From positions 1 through 64,000 of the forward strand of contig CAJNYU010001742.1 in the NCBI GenBank assembly GCA_905331475.1: 64,000 nt of DNA, read 5' to 3'. The first letter of the stretch is position 1. Every line of letters begins with the position of its first letter. The position numbers and the translations under genes were made by a program. This document shows positions 25,901 to 38,000 of the stretch, in pieces. This DNA comes from Rotaria socialis. Taxonomy: Eukaryota; Rotifera; Eurotatoria; Philodinida; Philodinidae. The notes beneath the pieces are model-generated. The model was not told the origin of the DNA. It searched no databases and saw only the letters and a list, made by a program, of their open reading frames with translations.

Positions 25901-26894
25901 TTTGGCCTTGATGATTTTCTATAATTGCGTAATAGTATTTTCTATTACGCAATATTAGATAGACAAAAATACATTAGAAAGGACGTACCGAGTGGGATAC
26001 GTGACAATTTTCATCAGTTTATCAGGGAAGAATTTTATCTACGAAAGACAACATTTTCAGCACTTGTTTTGAATCAGAAGAATGAATCTTTCTGTTTATT
26101 GCTTCTTTTCTATTCGGAAGAAAAAGAAAAAGACTCATTTGTTGCCCTTCTCTTTCTCCTACACAATTTGTCATGTTAACGGCATGCTTTTCGTTCGAAA
26201 CAACACAAAAAATTTTTCACTCAATAAGAAGTAAGAAATTCATCATTCGAAGTATTCTATTGCATTGGAGTCGACCATTCTCTATGTTGAGAATAATTAA
26301 AAGCCACTTAGAGAAACATTATCAAATCATTACGTAAATTTTTAGTCAAACAATGATAGAAAAACATTTGTCTCAATATGAGTGAGTATTTGCATGGATT
26401 GACAAGTGATATAAAAACGTTTGCTATCCACAGAATGAATATACTGATGGCCGATGAAGGAAATAATAGTGGTGGAAACTCTTGGGACGCATTTTAAAGG
26501 CATTATAAGGTATCGTAACTATTGGTGAGCATGACCAATTTGCATATATTTTATCTAAAGATGGTCTTTATTAATATCGTATATGATGAGCTAGGAAAGC
26601 TCGTCCAATAGGATAAATATGTTTTCATAGAGTGATGGAAAAATGGACATTCACTCGAATAGGTTTTTTCTAAGGTCAACGAAAATTTATGAAATATTCG
26701 CAACTTTAAAAACGACTAAGGCTTTTATAATTACTAATTTATGAGCATTCGAAAACTCTTCCAATAATCTTAGTAAACAGATAGAGTCATACTATTTCTT
26801 TTCTGAATACAAATATAAATTCATTTTAGATCAAGATTATTTCTGATATTATCATTAATTTTTACATCATTGAATTAGTTTTTATACAGAGGAA
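22931..26894 (+). other. Spacer plus array unit 3, 5' part
   Basis: It holds the diverged 3' flank of gene 2, an exon-like block around 24440-24540 (EVISLDILSAIVRRSNNRSF) that recurs near 32640-32745, a MITE at 24901-25262, then the unit 3 forms of the unidentified upstream blocks. These are 25346-25546 (SYPNEFSKLIEMFSKI, 67 codons open), about 25610-25678 (KTFVDESQIQVYLASHKLD) and 26010-26177 (EEFYLRKTTFSALVLNQK). Unit 3 keeps longer open frames than units 1 and 2. A 250-bp T-rich insertion near 25720-25980 includes the hairpin TTGCGTAATAG / CTATTACGCAA. Confidence 0.5.
24901..25262. mobile_element. Foldback MITE with TA flanks
   Basis: The ends are inverted repeats: GGGTGGCACTTTATCTTT reads inward from 24902 and, on the other strand, inward from 25261. 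The arms stay imperfectly complementary for roughly 150 bases each, including CTAGACC/CTAGCCC and TACGAAAG blocks, so the whole element can fold back. TA lies immediately outside both ends, as expected for Tc1/mariner-type insertion. No coding capacity is present. The equivalent places in units 1 and 2 lack it, so it inserted after the units arose. Confidence 0.8.
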
Positions 26895-29618
26895 ATGGCA
26901 ACAGTGGATGACTCAAGCGTATGCTCAGTCTGTAATAAACTTCCAGGCAAACGCTTCTGCATGGGATGTAAAAAATACTTTTGTTCGAAAGATTTCAAAG
27001 AACATGAAAAACAACTATCGATACAGTTCGATAATGAAATAGTACGATCTCATGATGAATTGCTGGATATGATTCAAAAATTAGAAAAACCGGATGATTT
27101 ATCATCAGATGTTTTTGATCAAATTGATCAATGGAAAAAATTAACAATCAACAAGGTAAAACAAGCGGCCGAAAGAGCTCGTCATGAACTTATCGAATTG
27201 CTCGATAAACGGCGAACAGCAGTAACAAAACAGTTAGAAGCAATAACAAAAGAAATTCGTAGTCATCGTGAGGAAGAAAATTTCCTTGAAGATGACATTG
27301 CTCGACTTCGAACGAAACTTAATGAAATCCAAAAAGTACTTGAACAGTTCACTAGAAAAGATACAAAGAAAGCTATCATAGCTACGAATGATCAAATTGA
27401 TTGGGACCGAATTATTTACATAGCAAAAGGAGAAGAAATCGGTGAGTATATTTACTTTAAGGCAGCATATATGATTTATTAAAATATCAACTGCACAGCA
27501 AGTTTTCTTCTGAATTAAAGGATATTCAGGATTTTCCAAATGTATTTTCATGTCAACCAGCAACTGTTATTAGGTCTGGTCCTATAATAATCATTAGTAA
27601 AAGATATATTCGATTCTTTTTCGTGACCCAGGCAATTCAATAGTGGCGCAGAATGTTCATTAGAATGCATTGTTTTCCTTGGACATACCATTTTGACCAT
27701 TAAAAATGTATTGATTCAACTTTTCAGAGCATAGACTATTTCTATTAATTTTTTCCCGCTTGACTTTAGATCTAGATTTGAGAAGAATATATTTCTATCG
27801 CTTGCAAGAATGCGATATCAATGTGTAGCTTCGGAAACATGAAGCAAAAGAGAATATTTAAAGTAAACATATATTGAAGAGATTTTCCCATTGATGCGTG
27901 ATGTTATCGTCATGATATGATGAAAGCTTCTATTTGCATGTGGTTGATTTATACTGTACTTGGGAATTGCGGTTCTCGAAAATGCTCTAAAACTGTTCTC
28001 TACGTCCGTTGATATGCCAATAATTAGGTAATTTTTCGTAGATTATTTTCATTACTCCAAATGAATGTCTCCAATTCATCTAAAAGAAAAGTGATTCCTT
28101 GGACTTCGGCATCATTTTTTAAATTCATCTATGAGATAATATCAATAGTGACTTTATAGGGTTTCCTTTTCAAAAAAGAAGTCGACGATATATTATTGAT
28201 GTTGTCTGTTAGATAAATTATAGGTGAGCAATGTTCAATTTAGCTACCTTACGAAGACTCGAGATATTATTGAGTAAGTTAGGTTGGAGCCAGAAACTTT
28301 GATTCTCTGCAACTATGTTCAGAAAATATTGATTCGAGAAAAAGAGCCAATTTCCATTGCGATCCGAAGAATTTTCATGCAACATGATTATACTTTGGTG
28401 ATAAAACGTCAGGGAAAAACGAGCATCTTCAGTAGTGTTAATATTAAGTGACAATTTGAGTGTAAATTCAGATACCAAAATTCCAACACAATTATATATA
28501 AACTATTCAGCATACTTCTATTCAAAGTATCAAAACAAAGAGATGACTATTCATAAACTGTTAGATATAAAAACTGAGGAAAAAACATTCTCTCGCCCAC
28601 ACTTTCTATCAAGGTTCACTACCAAGTTTATAGCTTTTCATCCATTACATCAATTCAAAGCCAATAAAGAAAACTACTTTTTTTGCAACTTCATTTTGTA
28701 GAAAGCTTATCTCTGAATACGAATACGAAATGGATGCAGACTGGTGTCACAATTGCTGGAGGAAATGGGGCTGGTGGTGGAATGAATCAGCTTCAGAATC
28801 CAGTAGGTTTGTGTGTTGACGATGATCGGACTGTTTACATTGCTGATTACTTGAATCATCGAATACTGGAATGGAAATATGGTGTGACGACCGGTCGAGT
28901 GGTAGCTGGTGGAAATGGGAGCGGTAGCCGACTTGACCAGCTTAACTCGCCGGCAGCCGTAATCATTGATAAAGAAAGAAATAACTTGATCATTAGCGAT
29001 TATAACAATAAAAGAATAGTACGATGGCCGCGTCAAAATGGTACACAGGGTGAAACGATCATTTCAAATGTCGGTTGTTGGGGATTGGCACTCGATAACG
29101 ATGGATTCGTTTATCTTGCTGATTACGATAACCATGAAGTGAGACGATATCGAATGGGAGAGAATCGAGGAACCGTCGTGGCGGGTGGAAATGGAGCAGG
29201 TAGTGGTCTCAATCAATTAAACCATCCAAGGTGCGTATTTGTCGATCGTGATCATTCCGTTTACGTGTCAGATGAAAGCAATTATCGTGTTATGAAGTGG
29301 ATAGTAGGTGCAAAACAAGGAGTCATTATGGCTGGAGGACACGGCGGGGGGAATAGTCTCACACAACTATTAAATCCTTATGAAGTTTTTGTCGACCAAT
29401 CAGGCACTGTCTATGTTGTTGATGGCTCGAATTGTCGAATCGTTCGCTGGAACCACGGAGCCACTGAAGGTGATGTTATTGTTGGGGGACATGGACCAGG
29501 AAACCAATCAAATCAACTGAATGTCCCCTTTGGCTTATCATTTGATCGAGAAGGAAATATTTATGTGAGTGAGCATAGTAATCATCGAGTGCAAAAATTC
29601 AATGTTCAAAAAAGTTGA
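26895..29618 (+). CDS. B-box/coiled-coil/NHL protein 3
   Basis: Exons 26895-27441 and 28702-29618 join to 487 aa, with a B-box-like zinc site, coiled coil, and six NHL blades. Exon 1 differs from NHL gene 1 by only a handful of bases, mostly in its second half, and the near-identity stops about 20 bases past the splice donor. Exon 2 is clearly more diverged, so the two halves have different histories. In the fifth blade the usual ADGSNHRI reads VDGSNCRI and YGVFVD reads YEVFVD. These are departures from the repeat consensus but not breaks. The intron is 1260 bp. Confidence 0.87.
27442..28701 (+). other. Long intron of NHL gene 3
   Basis: The donor is GTGAGT and the acceptor TTTTGTAG. I see no coding block or mobile element. 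Parts align by eye with the intron of gene 2 near its centre, but not with the motif-rich intron of gene 1. Confidence 0.45.
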
Positions 29619-32600
29619 TTATCTTCTAACATAGACTTCATTTCAAATCTTGTATGAAAGCTTTTTAACACATCAGAAAAATGTTTTGTTTCCGATATAA
29701 CTAGCATGTATCAGTTACCTGATCATCTTGAACCAAATGGAATATAATTGTTTTCTATTGTATTCTATAAAATATTTCACTTTCGAACTTTTCCCCAAAC
29801 GTATACAGATGCGAAAGTTATCGAATAGGTGGACTGATCATACATAGCTAACAGTCATTTGGAATTAGTCAATAAATGAAACACTTCTCCTACAGGTTCT
29901 CCTAGTAACACACAAAAAGATTCAAACATATGAGGTCAACACCTCTGATTTAAAACAACGATTTATATTTGTCATAAACAAGTAGAAATTCATTTATAGT
30001 AAGATATTGAGTGTAAACTATTTAACGCGGAGAGAATCTAAAAAACGGAACTGATTTTATGTCTGTTCAACTACTGAAACATTACACTGGTGGATTCAAC
30101 TATTAACTATCTAAATCGAGTTTTCTCATTGGTTCATCATTTTTAAAATTGTTTGTGATTACTGATAAACGGTTCGAATCTTCAGTAAGATAAATTTTAT
30201 AAGGCTTGGAAGTTTTTTTGTAGAAACAAATTAGTGCTGGTCAATCGATATTTGAAGGAAAAGCAGCATGATTTAAAATTTTATTGAAAAAATTCATGTT
30301 TGAATGGAGATTGGGCATAATTCATTATTCAATTATGATCGTCATGAAGCATTCACTTTTGTAAAGGACGCTAAATTCAGTAAATGTGACATTTAACTGA
30401 TTGATTGAATGCATTTCATTGGTCAGAAGCAGTTAGGTAGTTTTTCACCGAGTGGTAGAATTAATTTCACCATTTTACAACAACGAAGTAGATTTTATTC
30501 AACTCCTGCATACTTTCGAAGAAAATATACAGATTTGTCGGTTAAAATCGAGGTTTTCGCAGCTTCCTCTTCGTTCTTGCAATGGCCAGTGAGAATGGGG
30601 AGAACAAATGGTAGATTTCTATAGTATAGAGAAAAGGCACGTAAGCAATAGCGGTGGTTATATTATTCTAAAACTCTGTACACCCTAACTACGTAGTCTA
30701 AATATGACAAATTTATTATTTAATTCAATGAAATGGTGCTACTTTACATGTCATTCAGTAGATCGAAGCTATTATTCATTTAATAGAGTAAGAATAGGAT
30801 GAGCATCATGTAAAATTATGAAATAGCTGAGTTTCAAATTTAGAAAAAACTCAATTTATATCTCATTATTTGTCAAAACAACTAATAGCGTGTCAGGCTC
30901 TTCCTAAATGACCAAATCAATGTATATAGCAAGTTAATATGGTAGTCAAAAACGATTGAAAGAATAAAATGATATCTACACTTCATATAACGTGTGTCGC
31001 ATATTATCATTGGAAGAAAAGAATTGATGCATTCAAGATGTTATTATTTCACAGTAGAAAAAACGTTTTCAGTTCAAGAATATTAAATGAGTCTAATAAA
31101 TTGCTTGAATAATAGCAATACGTGGACACATTTTTCACATGATTAAATATACGAGCACGCGTATCAGCTATAAAAAGTTGTAATCGCTTTGGATCATTTA
31201 TTTGTCCAGTTATTTGAAGCCCTTATGCATTTTATCTCAGGTAAACAACAAGTAGAGTTTCTGAATTCCACATTTTCATTCCTCAAGAGACTAACGCGAT
31301 AAGTTTTCGGATAGCCTTTACCATATCAACCAGATTATGTAACAATTTTCTGCTATATAATCCGGTCCCCAAGCAATTTTCAACTGGCTGAACCCAGAAC
31401 GATTATTCAACTTTTCCAAGTTAGAACACCTAGAAAACTTGACTGGCTGCTGAAATCAGCGACATGGGTCTGTTTGGTACGTTAGAAACTGCTCTGAACT
31501 AGGGGAGATTCTTTATCTTTGCTTAGTACAGTAAGACTAAGTGACCATTCATATTCTATAGCCAATTAAGATATCTTTTGTTGCGTTCTGTTGACACTCA
31601 ATGGCTATATGTTACTTAGTCGCACTCGTAAGTCATAAGATCCGGTTCTTACGATGATGCACCCGCCGGGAGCCAGTCCAAAATCATCCTTATAAACTCA
31701 TGTCTTTGCGGTTTGGTGTTCTGTGTGGACAAGCTGTAGAACATCGTGCGCAATGGTCTTAGTACATGAGACAGCATACTGCACACGGAACGTTTTATCT
31801 CCATACATACAACAAGAAATGTTTGCAGTTTTTAACCTAACTAATGACGACGTCAACGCAAATGGCCGGAAATACACAATTTCAGTCCCACAAAGTAGTC
31901 TTTGTATATTCTTCGTGATGCTGGTCAGCTGCTTGAGCGCTCAGACTGCTTTATACTTTTTGGAGCTTCCTCTCTTTATGGCCCTTCACTTCTCGATGTT
32001 TAGGACTTCTCTCTCCATACCGTCAAACGTTCGTAGACTATATATATATCAACTATGAGCTCCGGTTTCGAAATCAAAGCAACAGCGGTAATCAGGATGG
32101 TAAATAATGACAACTCGCGAAACAACAGTAATCCAATTTCTTTCGTGACTGAATGTTGATTCCAACCAAACCTAACATTTTGACATCATTGTCGGGTGAG
32201 AAAGTCACTTGCGATCTGCAATCCTTTGAGTGGTCTTGGTAAAACAATGAAACCAACCGCACCGGTTCATTGGTCGATTAGATATCGTTCCAATATGCTA
32301 TTTTATTGTTGTGAAATGGTAACTGATACGCTTTTGGCTGAGATTCAGCAATATACAGATTGTATCTCTTGTGCTCGACTCAATGATTCTTACGATGATG
32401 GGTGAACTGATTTTTCTATTGAATGGAATGATCGGCAGTCTTCAGAGTGTCATCTCTATAATGATTCTATATTGTTCCTATTGATGTTACGACATCATGC
32501 TCGAAAAATACAGTGACATTCATAGTGATTCCAGCGCCGATGGAATCACATAGAATCAGCTTTGTCTCCGTTGGATTTTTCACTCCAAAACTGAAAGAAG

Positions 32601-33631
32601 ATGTGATTTTTTTTATTGAAAAAATATCCTGTAGAGACTATGAAGTAATCTCACTGGATATTTTCAGCACTCTAATCAAATGCTTGAACAATCGATCTTT
32701 CATTCTAGGTGCTACAAAGATAATACCGTTCTCCTCTCGATGAATCATCGACCGCATTGAACGCACTCATCAAAACACATGTAGACTAATAAAGATAATT
32801 TTCTTGCGTTGAGAATTTATGTAATTGAAAAATCTATAAGAAATTGAGAATATTTCTCATCTATTTTGTTCAAGATTTCCCACTATTTGGCTGTAGCTGA
32901 GACAATTATTTTGAATATCACATTAGTCTTCCGTGTTTTTCTATATGATTCATTAGGAATAGATTTCAACAAGTAAATACCATCGAGTTATTCATATAGA
33001 ACATGAGGATGATATTTTATTCTGCATCTAACTCAGTACTATAAAGCTCAACTTGAAGTTTTTATGCTTTGCTTAATTAAATAAACATGTAATTCAATAT
33101 TTCGATGATTTATCAGCGTTTATGTATTCTAGAGCAGTCCCGAATAATCTTAATGGTATTGTGTTTCTATCGTGTTTACTGCTTTTGTATGGTAAATCAT
33201 GCAGTAATTTCGCAAAATGTTAATGATAAAGAAATGTAAAACAGTAGGAAAAATGTGAATAGAATAATGAAAACGCGTTGCCGTTTATTGATCAGTAAGA
33301 AGGAGAAGAAGAAAAAAAAAGGTAAGCGAAAGAAAAATATCAAGATCTTGCCTTCTTTTTCTTTTCCAGTTCTAATCATCACGCATCTACATCACAAAAA
33401 ATAATCGCGGGACCTTTCGTTGGCAACACTTATTTAATGATCATCATGTCGATGGCAAACTAGAAGTATGGTTTCTTTATCCGTTCTAGAGAGAAAAAAA
33501 AACAGCGAGATTAATAAAACGTGTGTGCCTCTTCTAATAATTAAGTTTTTTCTTCTTTAGGAAAAATTGAACTGATTTTGTTTATCTTTATTTCTAACCT
33601 TTGAAAATTGATTTAGTAAAATTTTCAATTT
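29619..33631. other. Gene-poor stretch of relics after the NHL array
   Basis: 29619-30130 repeats the 3' flank of the NHL genes. 30130-31500 is AT-rich with no recognised gene. On the minus strand at 31222-31067 a 51-codon frame contains DPKRLQLFIADTRARIF, perhaps a retroelement or propeller scrap. 31508-31560 resembles the left end of the MITE at 24901. About 32630-32745 repeats the EVISLDI exon-like block seen near 24440. 33100-33600 is the likely promoter and 5' region of the Rab gene. ORFs at 31723-32058 and 32196-32405 look fortuitous. Confidence 0.45.
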
Positions 33632-34865
33632 ATGAGTGAACCTAATACATCAAATCCTTCAACATACATATCGACGACGTCTCACGAACGATCATCAACT
33701 ACCGTTCATGGAAGCGGCTATATTAATATGGGTCCTTTAACTGCGCAACATTATGAAATTCCAACAAAATGTATTCATACGATACATAGAAAAATAATGA
33801 ATCTCACTGAATCATCAACCGGTGATAATGAATATGAATTTAACGTCTTACTGCTAGGCGATAGTGGCGTTGGTAAGTTAGAATTGATACGATAATTTTC
33901 TTTAACTAATCCAACTTCTAGGTAAAACATGTTTACTCGTACGTTTTAATGACGAAAAATTTCTAACTGGAAATTTCCACAGTACGGTTGGTATTGATTA
34001 TAGAAGTAAAATTGTAACAATTGGAAATAATAAAATTAATTTACAAATATACGATACAGTAAGTTTATGATTAACTTTTTGTTTTTCGGAAAGATGACTA
34101 ATCATAATGAAGAGCATCTCTTCAGCAGTTCTTTATGAAATTTTCATATATGAAAAAATATAGCTAGACAAAAGATATTCTTTGTTTTCCTCTAAATTAA
34201 AATAAACAAACGGATGACTTTCAGTAATATTAATTTCCGTTTTGCCTGTTGATTATATGAAAAAGTCAATGTTCGTCGCCGACGTCTTGGTTTTTGTAAT
34301 GATACTTAAAACTACGTTCGATGTTATTTTTCCGTTCTATAGATCAAAAGAAACAACCAAATTTTATTATCCTATAAAGTCAGTCGGCTGAATTATAGAT
34401 TCTTCTTGGTTCGAGGAAAACAGCTGACTGTTTTTTGCTGTTGTTGTTTTCTCTATATAGGCTGGCCAAGAACGTTTTCGATCGATACCGCACGCTTACT
34501 ATCGTGATGCCAATGCGTTACTATTAATTTATGATGTAACGTCTGTAACATCGTTTGAAAATATATCAGCTTGGTTAAATGAAATCAAAGAATTTACTGA
34601 TAGTGATTTACTTATAATGTTAATTGGAAATAAAATTGACAAATCTCAACGTGTTATATCAAGAGAATCGGGCGAACGTTTAGCAAGAGATTGTGAAATT
34701 TACTTTCTTGAAACATCTGCAAAAACAGGTCAAAACGTTGAGTTGGCTTTTATGACAACAGCTCAAACTCTAATTGATAAAAAATTACATTCTAAGAGTA
34801 TAGATAATTCGTCTAATGATAGAATTAAAGTTAAAGCTACGGAATCTAATTATTTCTGTTGCTAA
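33632..34865 (+). CDS. RAB26: Rab26-type small GTPase
   Basis: Three exons, 33632-33872, 33922-34058 and 34461-34865, give 260 aa. A roughly 65-residue polar N-terminal extension precedes the G domain, as in Rab26 (close to its usual 256 aa length). G motifs are intact: GDSGVGKT P-loop split by intron 1, TVGID effector region, DTAGQERF switch II split by intron 2, GNKID, and ETSAK. The protein ends in Cys-Cys for double geranylgeranylation, so it should act on secretory or vesicle membranes. Wording around switch II (HAYYRDANALLLIYDVT) fits the Rab26/Rab37 group, and the long N-terminus favours Rab26. ATG 33632 is the only in-frame Met that keeps the extension. Confidence 0.9.
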
Positions 34866-35025
34866 CAATTTATTTTCTATTAGAAAATATATATATATAT
34901 ATGCATCTTATGTGACATATTTTAATTGTAAACATATATTATTTGCTTGTATTAAGTTAAAAGTAAAATGTTGATCTAAGAGGAAAATAAAAACAGTCTA
35001 ATTTCTTATTTGATTGGATGTTTTT

Positions 35026-38000
35026 TTAAATTATACCTAACAGTTGATGCATATGAACAAATTGTAAAAGTGTTGAACTTTTCGATGAAGAAATTTCTTG
35101 TTCCACTGTTTTATATTCATCATTGATTGCTTTTTGAGTTGTTTCAAATACGAAAAGTAAATGTGGCGAAGAAGATGGTATTACATAAACTGATGTTTGT
35201 TCAAAAGTTCGAGTTAGCATATAGATTACCGATGCTTGTAAACGAGTAAGAAGAGGTGCCGATTGAACATAATAAACACCATTTTCACATTGTAACTAAT
35301 GGAGGAAGAAAAAGCTTGTTAGATCAATCTACGAGACATCGGAAATGTTTGAGTTCTATATAATTCAGTACAGTCATTTGATTTATTTTATATCTTCATA
35401 GGAAAGGGAATCGATTTGTGAAGCACACTAAAAGAGTTTTTTTTTCTTTTAAATTTCTGGATGTTTTTCTCAAATAATGTAAGAGGTTATTATGTATTGA
35501 AGAAAGGAGTGCTTTTAAATTGATATAGCTCGATAGAGAATTCATTTTTTCTATCGAATCATCTACTTGTTGTCCACTTTATTCGGCATTTCGACTCAAT
35601 ATTTAGAAGATTCTAACGATTTCGTTCAATAAAAATTAAATTATAGTCGTCTAATTATTACAATATTTTCAATCAGTATACAGTTGAATAAGGCAACAGC
35701 TGCCAGATTGGTTCACCTAATTTTAATTATAGTGTTTTACAGGTAAATTTGAGATTATGTGAATAATATGAAAAAACTAGTGGAACAAAAGCGCCGAAAA
35801 TTGTATTCCCTTCTGCAATTTTAAAAATGGTTTCATTCAATACTCTGTGGAGCCGTAAGTTCAACGGATCTCTTCGATCTAAAAATATTTTTTAGAGCCA
35901 TCGGATTTGATCTGACTGAAATATAGACGTGCAAAGGTTTAGAAATGCTTTAGTTTTCTTATCACGATACAAAATAAGTCAAACAGTTCGTTCGACAGAG
36001 TAACCAATGGTCTACCGAATCATGCCGTATATTTCTTCTAATTCTAAACTCAACCGTTAGAATTGTTGACAAGAACGGCCACAAAAATCGTTTGATTAAG
36101 AATTCAAATATTGATAATCATCACTTCCTCTTTGCACCCCAAATGAATGTTGAATAGCTCATTGAAAATAATTTAGTCGATTTCAGATCCTATCCGAGTA
36201 TCTCATGACATTTCCTATTAACTAGCACACAGTAGATCTCATCAATCAGAATGTTTCCTGTTAGTGCTTGATGACTTTTAGCAAGATTTTGTCGCATAAT
36301 CTGTTTCAATTGTGATTGGCTTCCTGTCTGGAAAGTAACCCGCCTGACACTGAAAAAGTGTTATATCATGTTTCAAAATTTGTACGATTACATAACTGAT
36401 ATATCAACTGTACTCAAAAGAAAAAGGCAAGCAAGATTGAATTACTGCTTTTTGATCACTTTGATAATCACAGCCTTTTTTAACACAATAACGAACGATT
36501 CGAATTTCTATGTGCGCCTGTACACAATGATCTTAAAATGAAACTTACATTTATTTCATAGTCACGAGTAAATCGTTCCAGTCGTTCAAATTGTTCATGA
36601 GAAATTTCGACTGCAGATGATTTTTTAATAGATTTTAAATCAATTAATTTTTCATTCTAAATACAAAAAAAAATTTAATTTCAATAGAAACAAAAAAAAT
36701 AAATAATCCGTTATTCTCACCGATGAAACTGTATAAATATCAATTTTACTGCATAGTTCAAGCAAATATCTATTACAAAAACATGAATTTCGAATAGCCT
36801 TCGTTTTTTTCCCATAGACACAATCGAGAATAATTTGTTTACTGGCAATTAGTTCACCGATGTAAATATGAGATATGGATAACGATCGATCACTAATGAT
36901 TTGAGATGACAGCTGACAAGCATGACATAAATCATTAATTTTATTATTTGAACATATTAAACAAAAGAATCCATTGTGAATTTGACCTTGAACTGTGTCG
37001 ATGTCGATTTGATGCTGATTATTAAAAGTACCTGTACGAGTTATTCGATTGTTGTGCTGATAAGAATATTTCGATTCTAAATCTGCTTTTAATAGATGTC
37101 GATCGCTGGATAGTAATTCACGAATTTGACATCGATCAAGATATTGATTGAGAACGTTTTCTTTTAATTTACTTAATTTTTTATTAAATTTTTTGCTTCG
37201 ATTTTCAAAACAATTGAGATTATGTTTTATTGTATTTATTTGATTGAATTGCAATAATTCCGAACATTGAATAAGTTGATTAACAAACGACGATGAATAT
37301 GGCGAAGATTTGATTTCGAGATTGTCGGAAAAGCAATTTGTAAATTTATCACGATTAAAATCAATACAAATTACATAAACTTCAGAATTTCCTTTCTTCG
37401 AAAAAAACAAAACAAATGAAAAGCATTTACTGGTTGGACTCATACAACTTGTGTTTCGAGTATGATGTAGTGTTTTGTTTTGATTAATCGATGGAGTTCG
37501 GAGTGCTACTCTTCTCTTAATGTCTCGCGCAAATTGATTTTTAATAGCACTCGTATGTTATGGCCTTCACGCAAACATAACTAGTAGGCCTGTTCTATGA
37601 GCAAGACAGCTATGGTTCAAATCTCAAAATTCGTCTACTCAATCACTGGAAAAAGAAAATTATTCTTACTTTACTCGTTTGTGGTTTGAACATTGATATC
37701 TGTATAATATAGTAATTAGGAAAGTTGAGTTAAAAATTGAATTATTGATTTACCTGACGAAACGTTCGATAGAGCAAATGAATCAGGTCAATAGTAACTT
37801 GTTCAAACATAGTAAATAATTTTAATATAAAATTTCCGTGCGCAATTAAACATGACAATGCAACATAAACTTCAGTTTTCAACAAAGGATAAACAAGTCC
37901 TTCTTGTTCACCGGGATTATTTTGAACATCAAAACTGCCATCAGCAGTTATCTAAACAGGAATATCTAAAAATTGTACTACATAAGTGTTCGTTTTTGTG

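Noticed and set aside
25731..25958. 75-codon ORF rich in Phe, Cys and Leu
   Set aside because: T-rich low-complexity insertion absent from the sister units; no domain and no splice context.
31723..32058. 111-codon ORF in the gene-poor stretch
   Set aside because: No recognisable motif, no repeat partner in the array, and composition not like the neighbouring genes.
36652..37443. Single 263-codon minus-strand ORF as a separate gene
   Set aside because: Most of it is exon 7 of CMTR2. Its first 16 codons are intron before the acceptor at 37396, and its last part runs past the donor at 36720.
37555..37630. Possible tRNA with GGTTCAAATC
   Set aside because: The flanks of the T-loop-like string do not pair, and no acceptor stem fits. 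It lies within a CMTR2 intron.
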